Source of the DNA: SB21 sp964415295
GTDB lineage: Bacteria > CLD3 > SB21
DNA length: 33,645 nt
Direction of reading: 5' to 3'
Assembly: GCA_964415295.1 (NCBI GenBank)
Contig: CAYPYN010000013.1
Span: 1-33,645, forward strand
Positions within the stretch are counted from its first letter, which is position 1. Each line of letters opens with the position of its first letter. A program made the translations under genes and the position numbers. Shown here in pieces: positions 7,673 to 16,252 of the stretch. The notes below the pieces were generated by a model, which ran no database searches, was not told the origin of the DNA, and saw only the letters and a program-made list of their open reading frames with translations.

Positions 7673-9643
7673 ATGCTCAAGTTTTTCCGACAATTCAACA
7701 ATCTCATACTCTATACTCTGCTCGCTTTCATTTTTATCGCGGTCTTCCTCGTAAGCGAACATGTCTTCAACAGTTTCTTTCCGCGTGTAAACGATTTTTC
7801 GGAATACACCATCGAAGCGGCCCTCATTGTGATCATGTATGAACCGCTGCGTAAACTGATCGAATTATACATTAAGAAGATCCTCTTCAACTACTATTAT
7901 GTCCGTCAGGAACGGATCCGCACGCTGGATTCCAAATTATCCGCCCAGCTTTCTTACAAAGAACTGGCCGATACCGTAACCGAAAGACTGCGCCGGATAC
8001 TCAGCGTCAGCCAGGTTTCGTTGTATTTTCGTACGCCCGACATGTTGTCCTTGGTCAGTACGGCCGGAAGCAACGGCCTCATTTCCAAAAAGATCCGGAC
8101 GGACCTTCTATACGACATCAAGATGATGGGTGAAAAGAAGGTATTCGATGTCGACGACTTGCTGTCTTTTCCGGACGGCGCCCAACCGGAATTCAACCTG
8201 GATGTTCTGAAATACGAAGGGCATCAGTACGTGGTCCCTCTTCTGAAAAAGGAGGGCCTGATGGGCCTCATGGCTATTGGCCGCGAGACGGGCTCCCGTC
8301 ACGAACTGACCGGCGAGGACAAAAAGATACTCTGGGCCTCTTTACAGCGGGTTGGCCACACACTGGAGAATGCCCGGCTCTACGCGCAGCTGCAGAAAAA
8401 CGCGACCGAGAAGGAACTGGTTTTGAATATTGCCAAGAAATTCAATTCGACCGTTCATCTCGAGCAATTGCTTGACATGATCCTGGATTCTATCAAGACC
8501 ATCGTACCCTACGATGCCGCCGGTATTTTCTTGGTCAACGAGGCCAGCCAGGAGATCGAAAGCGCCGTGGTTCGCGGTTACGATGAGAAGGTGCTCGAAG
8601 ATATCAAAATGAACGTCGGCCAGGGGCTGATAGGCTACGTCGCCAAGATCGGTAAACCGCTTATTGTGAAGGACGTCAACTTCGACGAACATTATGTGAT
8701 GGTTCGCGAAAGCACGCAATCGGAGATCACTGTACCGATCTCTCACGGCGGTCAGGTCATCGGCGTTCTTAATCTCGAAAGCGATAAACTGGGCGCCTAC
8801 CACGAAGGATTCATCGACATACTGATGGCGCTGGCGGGCGAGGCCGGCATTGCCATCAAGAATGCCCAGTTAAATGAAGAGGCGATCAAGAATGAGGAAC
8901 TTCAAAAGGAAATGGAGATCGCCGGACGGATCCAGCAGGCCATCCTGCCACAGCAGCTCCCCCACGTGGAAAACCTTGACATGGCCGGAAAAAGCATTCC
9001 GTGCCACGCCGTCGGAGGGGATTTCTTCGATGTGCTCAAGCTCAACGACACCCAGATCGGGATCTGCATCGGCGACGTATCCGGCAAAGGTGTGCCCGGC
9101 GCGATCATGATGTCGGTTCTATACACCAGTTTCCGCGGCAAAGTGTTCGAACTCAAGGATACGTCGGAAATGGTCTATGCGCTTAATAATATCTTATGCA
9201 TCAACACGGCCGAGGGCCGGTACGCTACGTTTTTCTACTGCACGCTGGATTTTGAACGTCTGGTCATGTATTATACCAATGCCGGCCACAATCCCCCGCT
9301 GATCATGAAACGATCGGGCGATTGGATCAAGCTTAGAGAAGGCGGATTTGTACTGGGCTTTCTGCGCGATCAGGAATACCGTCAGATGACCCAGCTTGTC
9401 GATCCGGGCGATATCATTGTTCTGTATACGGACGGTGTGACCGAGGTTTTTAACGGACAGGACGAACTCTTTGGTGAAGACCGGATGAAGAAGATCATTG
9501 CGGATAACAAAGATCAATGCGCCAAAGAGATCAAGAACAAGATCATCGACGCCGTAAAGGATTTTGCGCCCGAACAAGAACAACAGGACGATATCACGCT
9601 GGTCGTCATCAAAGTGGAACAGCAAACCCCATCATGGAGTTAG
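7673..9643 (+). CDS. Membrane-anchored GAF-GAF-SpoIIE (PP2C-type) serine phosphatase
   Basis: This 656-residue signalling phosphatase has two N-terminal hydrophobic helices (about 10-28 and 46-58). A coiled linker leads to two GAF domains (about 95-235 and 255-400), then a helix with the IAGRIQQAILPQQLP motif typical of RsbU-like proteins. The SpoIIE-type PP2C domain spans about 420-650. Metal-binding motifs are present: VGGDFFD (448-452), GDVSGKGVPG, TNAGHNPP, YTDGVTEV and QQDDITLVV. Such enzymes dephosphorylate STAS anti-sigma antagonists. No STAS gene is adjacent; the only one in the window is at 20871-21236. It is followed after 3 bases by moxR, so the two are translationally coupled. The GAF ligands are unknown. 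Confidence 0.88.
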   Translation: MLKFFRQFNNLILYTLLAFIFIAVFLVSEHVFNSFFPRVNDFSEYTIEAALIVIMYEPLRKLIELYIKKILFNYYYVRQERIRTLDSKLSAQLSYKELADTVTERLRRILSVSQVSLYFRTPDMLSLVSTAGSNGLISKKIRTDLLYDIKMMGEKKVFDVDDLLSFPDGAQPEFNLDVLKYEGHQYVVPLLKKEGLMGLMAIGRETGSRHELTGEDKKILWASLQRVGHTLENARLYAQLQKNATEKELVLNIAKKFNSTVHLEQLLDMILDSIKTIVPYDAAGIFLVNEASQEIESAVVRGYDEKVLEDIKMNVGQGLIGYVAKIGKPLIVKDVNFDEHYVMVRESTQSEITVPISHGGQVIGVLNLESDKLGAYHEGFIDILMALAGEAGIAIKNAQLNEEAIKNEELQKEMEIAGRIQQAILPQQLPHVENLDMAGKSIPCHAVGGDFFDVLKLNDTQIGICIGDVSGKGVPGAIMMSVLYTSFRGKVFELKDTSEMVYALNNILCINTAEGRYATFFYCTLDFERLVMYYTNAGHNPPLIMKRSGDWIKLREGGFVLGFLRDQEYRQMTQLVDPGDIIVLYTDGVTEVFNGQDELFGEDRMKKIIADNKDQCAKEIKNKIIDAVKDFAPEQEQQDDITLVVIKVEQQTPSWS

Positions 9644-9646
9644 ATC

Positions 9647-10633
9647 ATGGATATTCGCGAACTGAACGAACGTATTCATCTTGAAAGCGCTTTCATCGAC
9701 GAGATCATCCGCCAGATGAGCAAGGTCATCGTCGGACAGAAATATATGGTCGAACGGCTGATGGTCGCCTTGTTCTCCAACGGCCACGTATTGCTCGAGG
9801 GCGTTCCGGGCCTGGCCAAAACACTGGCGATCAAGACTCTGGCCGAAACGATCCAGACTAAATTCCAGCGCATACAATTCACGCCCGATCTGCTTCCAGC
9901 CGACCTGCTCGGAACCCTGATCTATAATCAGAAAGAGGGCAATTTTTTCACACGTAAAGGTCCGATCTTCTCCAATCTGATCCTCGCCGATGAGATCAAC
10001 CGGTCCCCGGCTAAAGTTCAAAGCGCTCTCCTCGAGGCCATGCAGGAACGCCAGGTCACGATCAGCGATACGACGCACAAATTAGAGGAGCCCTTTCTCG
10101 TTCTGGCCACGCAGAACCCTATCGAACAGGAAGGAACTTATCCTTTGCCGGAGGCGCAAGTGGACCGGTTCATGCTGAAACTCAGGATCGGATATCCCTC
10201 CCGTGATGAAGAATTGGAAATTATTCGCCGTATGGGTAACACGAACGGCAAGATCCCCGTGAATGCCGTGATCACCCCGCAGCAGATCATTCAGGCGCGT
10301 AAGACCGTCAACGATATTTATCTAGATGAAAAGATCGAAAACTACATTGTCGATCTCGTTTTTGCGACGCGCCAGCCCGAGAAATACGGTCTGCAGGACC
10401 TAAAACCTCTGATCTCTTTTGGCGCATCGCCGCGCGCATCGATCAACCTGATCCTTGCGTCCAAGGCCTATGCCTTCATCAAGCGCCGCGGATATGTCAT
10501 CCCCGAAGACGTCCGCGCCATCGCCATGGATGTGTTCCGTCATCGCGTGATCCTGACCTACGAAGCGGAAGCCGAAGAGCTGACCAGCGAAGAAGTCGTG
10601 ACTCAGATCATCAATAAGATAGAAGTGCCTTAA
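9647..10633 (+). CDS. MoxR-family AAA+ ATPase
   Basis: This 328-residue ATPase of the MoxR family is usually a chaperone that matures or activates partner proteins. The Walker A motif is GVPGLAKT and Walker B is LILADEINRSP. The sensor-1 region ATQNPIEQEGTYPLPEAQ and the arginine-rich SFGASPRASINL block are typical. GGAG at 9636-9639 lies 7 bases before the ATG. Family members normally sit beside DUF58 and von Willebrand A genes. Here none follows; the upstream neighbour is a SpoIIE phosphatase only 3 bases away and the downstream gene is a beta-oxidation enzyme. Its partner is therefore unclear. Confidence 0.9.
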   Translation: MDIRELNERIHLESAFIDEIIRQMSKVIVGQKYMVERLMVALFSNGHVLLEGVPGLAKTLAIKTLAETIQTKFQRIQFTPDLLPADLLGTLIYNQKEGNFFTRKGPIFSNLILADEINRSPAKVQSALLEAMQERQVTISDTTHKLEEPFLVLATQNPIEQEGTYPLPEAQVDRFMLKLRIGYPSRDEELEIIRRMGNTNGKIPVNAVITPQQIIQARKTVNDIYLDEKIENYIVDLVFATRQPEKYGLQDLKPLISFGASPRASINLILASKAYAFIKRRGYVIPEDVRAIAMDVFRHRVILTYEAEAEELTSEEVVTQIINKIEVP

Positions 10634-10638
10634 CTAAT

Positions 10639-10749
10639 TCAAAAATCAAAATGATCATATTAGAAATAAACACCTGACGGAAACGTACCGATGTGAATTT
10701 CTCATCAGTTAGAGTTTTGATTTTTGATTTCTAATTAACAAAAATCAAA
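10639..10749. repeat. AT-rich inverted repeats upstream of the fadB/fadJ-type gene
   Basis: TCAAAAATCAAAA at 10639-10651 is a perfect 13-base inverted match to TTTTGATTTTTGA at 10715-10727. A third arm, CAAAAATCAAA at 10739-10749, pairs perfectly over 11 bases with 10716-10726, leaving a 12-base loop. The two pairings exclude one another. It occupies most of the moxR-fadB gap. No GC-rich stem is present, so a standard terminator is unlikely. Confidence 0.6.
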
Positions 10750-10758
10750 CGGGTTCCT

Positions 10759-12897
10759 ATGGAAACTTATTTTGGCATCAAGCTGACGGTTGAAAACCAG
10801 ATCGCGCATTTGGTTTTTGATTTCCCCAACGAAAAATTCAATAAACTCTCCACCCCCGTCATGGAATCGCTGAACCGCGCCATTGACTGGATGAATTCCA
10901 ACGCTTCTACGATCAAGGCCTGCGTGATCACCAGCGCCAAGGACGGCATCTTCATTGTCGGTGCCGATATCGATGAGATCAAAAATATCACCGATGCCTC
11001 CGAAGGTGAAAAAGGCGCCGCCGCCGGACAGGCGATCTTTTCAAAACTCGAGAAGCTCCCATTCCCCGTGATTGCCGTGATCAACGGCGCCTGCATGGGC
11101 GGAGGAACGGAACTCACGCTGGCCTGCCATTACCGGCTCGCTACCGACAGTCCAAAGACCAAGATCGGATTGCCCGAGGTCATGCTTGGCATCATACCGG
11201 GCTTTGGCGGAACGCAGCGCCTGCCTCGATTGATAGGACTTCAGCGATCATTGCCTCTGATCTTGTCCGGCAAAACGCTCGACGGCGTCCGCGCATACAG
11301 ATCCGCTATGGTGGACAAGGTCATTCCGACCAGTTTTTACGAACGATATGTGGATGAATTCGTGAACGAGATCCTTGCCGGTAAAGGGAAGAAATATACG
11401 GAACGCCGGAAGGTCAAAGGTTTAGTGAACACACTTTTAGAAACCGTCGGCAAGGGTATTATTTACAGCCAGGCCAAAAAAAGTGTTTTGAAAGAAACCA
11501 AAGGCCACTATCCCGCGCCTCTGCGCGCTCTGCAGTCGGTCAAAGAAGGATTCTCGAAATCTTTGGATGAGGGCCTTAAGATCGAAGCCAAATATCTGGG
11601 TGAAATGATCGTCACACCCATTTCAAAAAACCTCATCCGCATATTCAGGCTCACGGAGGATATCAAGAAAAACACCGGCGTCGCCGATAAGAATATCACT
11701 ACTCCCAATATCCGTTACTCGGGCGTCTTAGGCGCCGGCGTGATGGGCGGCGGTATCGCCTACTTGTTCTCCGATAACAACGTGGAAGTGCGCCTGAAAG
11801 ACATCAACCATCAGGCTATAGGACTCGGACTGGACGCTTCGAGAAAACTTTACGAACGTAAACTTAAACGACGCCGTATCACGAAAAGAGAGCTGTCTCG
11901 GAAAATGGCCTATATCACGGGTTCGCTGGACTATGAAGGATTTCGCCGCTGCGATGTCGTCGTTGAGGCGATAGTCGAGAACATGGACATCAAGAAGAAA
12001 GTGATCGCGGAATTATCCGGACACGTGAATGACAACTGCGTGGTAGCGTCTAACACGTCGTCGCTGTCCATCACGGAAATGGCCGCGGCTTACAAAAAGC
12101 CGGAGAATTTTGTCGGCATGCATTTCTTCAATCCGGTACATCGCATGCCGCTGGTGGAGATTATTCGGGGAAAACAGACTTCGGATCATACCGTTGCAGC
12201 GATATACGCATTCTCGAAGAAACTCGGTAAAACGCCCATTGTTGTCAATGACGGCGCGGGATTCCTGGTCAACCGCCTCTTGATGCCGTATCTCAACGAG
12301 GCCGGATTTCTCCTGGAAGAAGGCGTCCGTATAGAAACCATGGATAAGGTCATGACCGACTTCGGCATGCCGATGGGTCCTGCGCTTCTGATCGACGAGG
12401 TCGGTGTTGACGTTGCATACAAGGTTGGGAAGATATTTGAAAACGCTTTCGGAGCGCGCGTGCAAGGCTCTCATGCCCTCGAAAAACTGCATAAGGATAA
12501 CCGGCTCGGCAAGAAAGGCAAACTAGGCTTCTATATTCATGGCGACAAACGCCCGGTTGTGGATCAAAAAGTGTATTCGTTGCTCGATATCAAGGGAACC
12601 GGTTCGGTCAGTCCTGAGGAAATGGTTCAGCGCATGACCTACCCGATGATCAATGAGGCCGCCATGTGCCTCGCCGAAGGTATCGTTGGCAGTGTTGACG
12701 ACATCGAGATCGGCATGATTTTCGGAACCGGTTTCCCGCCGTTTCGCGGCGGACTGATGCGATACGCCGATTCGGAAGGTATTGATAAGGTCGTGGCTAC
12801 ACTCGAAAGCCTGACACAGAAATACGGTGCGCGCTTCAAACCGTGCGATTATCTCGTCGATATGAAGAAGAACGGAAAGAAATTTTACAACAGCTGA
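10759..12897 (+). CDS. Bifunctional enoyl-CoA hydratase / 3-hydroxyacyl-CoA dehydrogenase (FadB/FadJ type)
   Basis: This two-step beta-oxidation enzyme hydrates enoyl-CoA and then oxidises 3-hydroxyacyl-CoA with NAD. The crotonase domain (about 1-200) has the oxyanion-hole GADIDEI region and the catalytic pair Glu118 (GGGTEL) and Glu140 (GLPEVMLG). The dehydrogenase domain starts with GAGVMGGG at 325-332. Its catalytic His455 lies in GMHFFNPVHRMPLVEI, and NDGAGFLVNR leads into the C-terminal helical domains. The 712-residue length is normal for FadB/FadJ. No thiolase (fadA/fadI) or acyl-CoA dehydrogenase is adjacent. The Shine-Dalgarno is weak. Whether it is closer to FadB or FadJ needs a tree. 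Confidence 0.92.
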   Translation: METYFGIKLTVENQIAHLVFDFPNEKFNKLSTPVMESLNRAIDWMNSNASTIKACVITSAKDGIFIVGADIDEIKNITDASEGEKGAAAGQAIFSKLEKLPFPVIAVINGACMGGGTELTLACHYRLATDSPKTKIGLPEVMLGIIPGFGGTQRLPRLIGLQRSLPLILSGKTLDGVRAYRSAMVDKVIPTSFYERYVDEFVNEILAGKGKKYTERRKVKGLVNTLLETVGKGIIYSQAKKSVLKETKGHYPAPLRALQSVKEGFSKSLDEGLKIEAKYLGEMIVTPISKNLIRIFRLTEDIKKNTGVADKNITTPNIRYSGVLGAGVMGGGIAYLFSDNNVEVRLKDINHQAIGLGLDASRKLYERKLKRRRITKRELSRKMAYITGSLDYEGFRRCDVVVEAIVENMDIKKKVIAELSGHVNDNCVVASNTSSLSITEMAAAYKKPENFVGMHFFNPVHRMPLVEIIRGKQTSDHTVAAIYAFSKKLGKTPIVVNDGAGFLVNRLLMPYLNEAGFLLEEGVRIETMDKVMTDFGMPMGPALLIDEVGVDVAYKVGKIFENAFGARVQGSHALEKLHKDNRLGKKGKLGFYIHGDKRPVVDQKVYSLLDIKGTGSVSPEEMVQRMTYPMINEAAMCLAEGIVGSVDDIEIGMIFGTGFPPFRGGLMRYADSEGIDKVVATLESLTQKYGARFKPCDYLVDMKKNGKKFYNS

Positions 12898-12934
12898 TAT
12901 AACCCCATCATTCAAACAAGAAAGGAATAAACAC

Positions 12935-13090
12935 ATGTTAGGCGACAAATTAGTAGGTCAAGGCGTGATCAGTCAGGCTCAGCTGGATGAAGCGTTAAAA
13001 GAGCAGGCCGCCAGCGGTAAGAAGATCGGCGAGGTGTTGGTTGCCAAAGGCTTCTGCAGCCAGGCGCAGATCGATGCGGCTCTTAAATAG
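12935..13090 (+). CDS. 51-residue MshEN-like miniprotein
   Basis: This short gene has a strong ribosome site (AAAGGA at 12921-12926) before ATG 12935 and a strong terminator just after its stop. It encodes 51 residues. Two similar halves can be read: KLVGQGVISQAQLDEAL, then IGEVLVAKGFCSQAQIDAAL, joined by KEQAASGKK. This is the pattern of the MshEN/T2SS-ATPase N-terminal domain (LGEILVxxGxIxxxQLxxAL), which in MshE binds cyclic-di-GMP. Here it stands alone with no ATPase attached. It lies 37 bases after the beta-oxidation gene and probably shares its transcript. The domain match is by eye; ligand binding is not shown. Confidence 0.75.
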   Translation: MLGDKLVGQGVISQAQLDEALKEQAASGKKIGEVLVAKGFCSQAQIDAALK

Positions 13091-13112
13091 AGCGATATTA
13101 TCTTGTTAACTG

Positions 13113-13149
13113 AAAAGGTTCAACCCGTCTACGGGTTGAACCTTTTTTT
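13113..13149 (+). terminator. Strong rho-independent terminator after the miniprotein
   Basis: A perfect 15-base stem (13113-13127 with 13132-13146) contains the complementary GGTTCAACCCG and CGGGTTGAACC segments. The loop is TCTA, and the 3' arm runs into a seven-T tract ending at 13149. It closes the fadB-type/miniprotein transcript. Confidence 0.95.
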
Positions 13150-13277
13150 GTAAAGAGTGGTAAATCCGATGCGATCATCCAACAAAGATCATTCTGAAGG
13201 AAACTTTCTAATTCTACCACCTGAATAGGTCTGGAAACGATTCGTGCGGATTGACAAACCGAAGGATCACATAGTGC

Positions 13278-13306
13278 TTGATACTCTATTCTATAATTTC
13301 TATATT
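13278..13306 (+). promoter_or_regulatory. Sigma70-type promoter of the aldehyde dehydrogenase
   Basis: TTGATA (13278-13283), 17 bases, TATATT (13301-13306). Transcription would begin near 13313, 28 bases before ATG 13341. This rules out the in-frame start at 13278, which is the -35 box itself. Confidence 0.65.
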
Positions 13307-13340
13307 TTTCTCAGAAAAACAGCCCATCGAGCAGAATATT

Positions 13341-14861
13341 ATGGATAAAGATCTGATCTCAATTCAGGAAGCCAGGGATATAGCGCGGCTTGCGGGTTTG
13401 GCGCAGAAGGAATTCGCCAAATTCTCTCAGGCACAAGTGGACAATATCGTTAAAGCCATGGCCGATGCGGGTTTTGCCGCGGCGGACCGGCTGGCCAAAA
13501 TGGCTCATGAGGAGACCCACATGGGCCGCTATGAGGACAAGATCGTCAAGAACCAGTTCGGTACGCGGGATGTTTACGAATATATCAAGGATATGAAAAC
13601 CGTCGGCGTGATCCGCCACGATGAGAAAAAGAACTTTTACGAGATCGGCTGGCCGATGGGTGTGGTCGCCGCGATCATTCCCACGACCAATCCAACCTCG
13701 ACAGTGATGTACAAGATACTGATCTCGCTCAAGGCCGGCAATGGCGTCGTGATCGCGCCGCATCCGCGCGCGGCCAAATGCACGTTCGAAGCGTCGGAAA
13801 TTCTGAGAAAAGCGGCGGAGGCCAGCGGAGCTCCAAAAGGACTGATTGGCTGTATTCAAACACCAACCATCGAAGGAACGCAGGCTTTGATGCACTGCCC
13901 CGAGGTTGCCGTCATCCTTGCCACCGGAGGACGCGGGATCGTTCATGAAGCATACAGTTCGGGCAAACCGGCTTACGGTGTGGGTTCCGGCAACGCCCCG
14001 GCTTTCATCGAGAAAACCGCCAATGTCAAAAAAGCCGTGGCCGATATCGTAGCAGGCAAATGCTTCGACTACGGCCTGCTTTGTTCCTCCGAAAATTCCA
14101 TGATCGTCGATATTTCCCTGAAAGAGCAAGCGCTGGCTGAATTGAAGAACAACCGCGCGCACGTTTGTTCCGACGAGGAAAAGGCCAAACTGGAAAGACT
14201 GATGTTTGGTAAGGGAAAACTGAACACCGAGATCATCGGTACGCCGGCCCACATCATTGCTGAAAAAGCAGGATTTTCTGTTCCAGGCAATACAACCATT
14301 CTGGTTGCCAATTGTAAGGAAGTCGGCAAGCAGGAACCGCTTTCTGCCGAGAAGCTCTCGCCGGTGTTGTCGTTATTCTATGTCGACGGCTGGGAGGCCG
14401 GATGCGATCTGGCAGTGAAGATACTCAACTTCGGCGGCATCGGACACACGATGTCGATTCACTCTTCGGATCATAATGTGATCATGCGCTTCGGCCTTGA
14501 GAAACCGGCGTTTCGAATTGTAGTCAACACCGTTTCTACGCTGGGCGCGGTCGGTTACACCACCGGTCTTGCGCCTTCGATGACGTTGGGGCCCGGCACC
14601 CTGGGCGGATCGATCACGACAGACAATATCATGCCGACACATCTTATCAATATAAAACGCCTCGCGTTTGAGATCCGTCCGTTCAGATCCACGTTGGTCC
14701 ATGGTTCGGCCGCGACATCCGCTCCGGCTGTCACAGACGTTCCGGCATTCGATTCCCGTCCCAAGAAAACCGGACAGGGGTCCAAAGTGTACGGCTCCTC
14801 GGCGCTGACGGAAAAAGACATCGATAAGATTGTGGACGAATTCATCAAAAGCAGAAAATAA
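13341..14861 (+). CDS. CoA-acylating aldehyde dehydrogenase (EutE/PduP/AdhE-N type)
   Basis: This 506-residue enzyme belongs to the acylating aldehyde dehydrogenases, which interconvert an aldehyde plus CoA and the acyl-CoA with NAD(H). The nucleophile is Cys248 in DYGLLCSSENS. The nucleotide-binding region includes PMGVVAAIIPTTNPTS. Acetaldehyde and sulfoacetaldehyde are both possible substrates. The last 35 or so residues form a Pro/Gly/Ser/Lys linker and a short amphipathic helix (LTEKDIDKIVDEFIKSRK), absent from the catalytic core and reminiscent of microcompartment targeting peptides. No shell proteins are in the window. The start at 13341 is set by the promoter; the ribosome site is weak. 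The gene is transcribed alone, with its own promoter and terminator. Confidence 0.88.
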   Translation: MDKDLISIQEARDIARLAGLAQKEFAKFSQAQVDNIVKAMADAGFAAADRLAKMAHEETHMGRYEDKIVKNQFGTRDVYEYIKDMKTVGVIRHDEKKNFYEIGWPMGVVAAIIPTTNPTSTVMYKILISLKAGNGVVIAPHPRAAKCTFEASEILRKAAEASGAPKGLIGCIQTPTIEGTQALMHCPEVAVILATGGRGIVHEAYSSGKPAYGVGSGNAPAFIEKTANVKKAVADIVAGKCFDYGLLCSSENSMIVDISLKEQALAELKNNRAHVCSDEEKAKLERLMFGKGKLNTEIIGTPAHIIAEKAGFSVPGNTTILVANCKEVGKQEPLSAEKLSPVLSLFYVDGWEAGCDLAVKILNFGGIGHTMSIHSSDHNVIMRFGLEKPAFRIVVNTVSTLGAVGYTTGLAPSMTLGPGTLGGSITTDNIMPTHLINIKRLAFEIRPFRSTLVHGSAATSAPAVTDVPAFDSRPKKTGQGSKVYGSSALTEKDIDKIVDEFIKSRK

Positions 14862-14882
14862 GCGTATCCCTATCGACCATTC

Positions 14883-14913
14883 AAAGTAATTCCATCATGT
14901 GGGATTACTTTTT
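14883..14913 (+). terminator. Rho-independent terminator after the aldehyde dehydrogenase
   Basis: An 11-pair stem (14883-14893 with 14901-14911, one G-U pair) has a 7-base loop and ends in a T-rich stretch. It lies just after the stop and before the ribosome site of the next gene. Confidence 0.7.
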
Positions 14914-14934
14914 CTATTTTAAAGAAGGAGTTTT

Positions 14935-16239
14935 GTGATAGTTGATATCTTGTCGATCTTCCTGCTGGTATTTGCCAATGGATTTTTCGTAGCGGCGGAA
15001 TTTGCCATCGTCAAAGTCCGTTCAACGCAAATCGAGACTCTGGTAAAAGGTCAATTGCGTACGAAAATAGCTAAAGAAATCGTAACGCATCTCGACGCAT
15101 ACCTTTCAGCGACTCAGCTGGGCATTACCATCACCAGCATCGGGTTAGGATGGATCGGCGAGCCCGCCGTTTCAAAATTGATTGAACCGGTGCTGCACCG
15201 GATCGGAGTCTATAGTTCCGAGGTTCTTCATGCAATTTCGTTTGGATTTGGTTTTTCTGTCATCACATTTCTCCATATTACGTTGGGTGAATTGGCTCCA
15301 AAGTCCGCAGCGATCCAATACCCAAAAGAGGTAACCTTGGGGATTGCCTATCCTTTGAAGCTTTTTTATCTCGTTTTCAAACCCGTTATTTTCTTTTTGA
15401 ACGGCACGGCCAACCTCATCCTGAAATTATTCGGGATACAGCCAGCTTCCGAACACGAATTGACCCACTCTGAGGAAGAAATACGTCTCCTGATCGCGGA
15501 CGGTCAGAAAAGCGGCATTATTGATGCAACGGAATACCAGCTGATAGAGAATATCTTCGACTTTACCGAGACCAGTGTCAAAGAGATCATGGTTCCTCGA
15601 ACACAGATGTTTGCGCTGGATATCGAGAAACCGTTTGACGAAAATTTCAAACTGGCCGTGGAGAGCGGTTTTACCCGAATTCCCGCTTATCGCGAAACAA
15701 TCGACACGATCGTTGGTATCCTTTACGTGAAAGACCTTTTTAGGGTAGATCGTTCGGCGCCGCCCGAGTTGGAGAAGATACTGCGCCCTGTGTATTTTGC
15801 GCCGGAAACAACCAGTATCAGCCGCCTGATGCACGATTTCCAGCAGCAGAAGATCCATATGGGAATCGTTATCGATGAATTCGGAGGAACCAGCGGTTTG
15901 ATCACTCTGGAAAACATTCTGGAGAAGATCGTAGGCCAGATCCAGGACGAATACGACGACGAAAGGAAGGATTTCGAAGCACATCCGGACGGCAGTTATA
16001 CCGTCGATGCCAAGATGCGTATCGATGATTTTAATGAAAACTTCAAAACGGATATTGCTGGTGACGGAAACTACGAAACCCTCGCAGGTTTTCTCAATGA
16101 GAAGGCCGGCCATATTCCCGGATTGGGGGAGGAGATAAAATTCGGTGATCTGCTCTTTCGAATCACCAAGAAATCTCCGAAGCAGATACAACAGATAAAG
16201 CTGATAAGAACGAAGAATGCATCCGCACGATCAAACTGA
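14935..16239 (+). CDS. CNNM/CBS/CorC-type membrane protein (HlyC/CorC/TlyC family)
   Basis: This 434-residue protein has the CNNM (DUF21) membrane domain at about 1-170, with several hydrophobic helices and the conserved ATQLGITITSIGLGWIGEP block. A CBS pair follows at about 195-325 (VPRTQMFALDI; GIVIDEFGGTSGLITLENILE). The CorC/HlyC C-terminal domain covers about 335-420 (GSYTVDAKMRIDDFNENF; ETLAGFLNEKAGHIPGLGEE). Relatives transport or sense magnesium or cobalt; the old haemolysin name is misleading. The start is GTG 14935, with GAAGGAG at 14924-14930, unusually close at 4 bases. It converges with the Gfo/Idh gene 13 bases away. Confidence 0.9.
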   Translation: MIVDILSIFLLVFANGFFVAAEFAIVKVRSTQIETLVKGQLRTKIAKEIVTHLDAYLSATQLGITITSIGLGWIGEPAVSKLIEPVLHRIGVYSSEVLHAISFGFGFSVITFLHITLGELAPKSAAIQYPKEVTLGIAYPLKLFYLVFKPVIFFLNGTANLILKLFGIQPASEHELTHSEEEIRLLIADGQKSGIIDATEYQLIENIFDFTETSVKEIMVPRTQMFALDIEKPFDENFKLAVESGFTRIPAYRETIDTIVGILYVKDLFRVDRSAPPELEKILRPVYFAPETTSISRLMHDFQQQKIHMGIVIDEFGGTSGLITLENILEKIVGQIQDEYDDERKDFEAHPDGSYTVDAKMRIDDFNENFKTDIAGDGNYETLAGFLNEKAGHIPGLGEEIKFGDLLFRITKKSPKQIQQIKLIRTKNASARSN

Positions 16240-16252
16240 ACGCATCAGGATC

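Noticed and set aside
13278..13340. N-terminal extension of the aldehyde dehydrogenase
   Set aside because: The proposed start is the -35 box; the extension is hydrophobic and not family-like.
13359..14252. Minus-strand open frame of 297 codons
   Set aside because: It mirrors the aldehyde dehydrogenase gene and has no family features.
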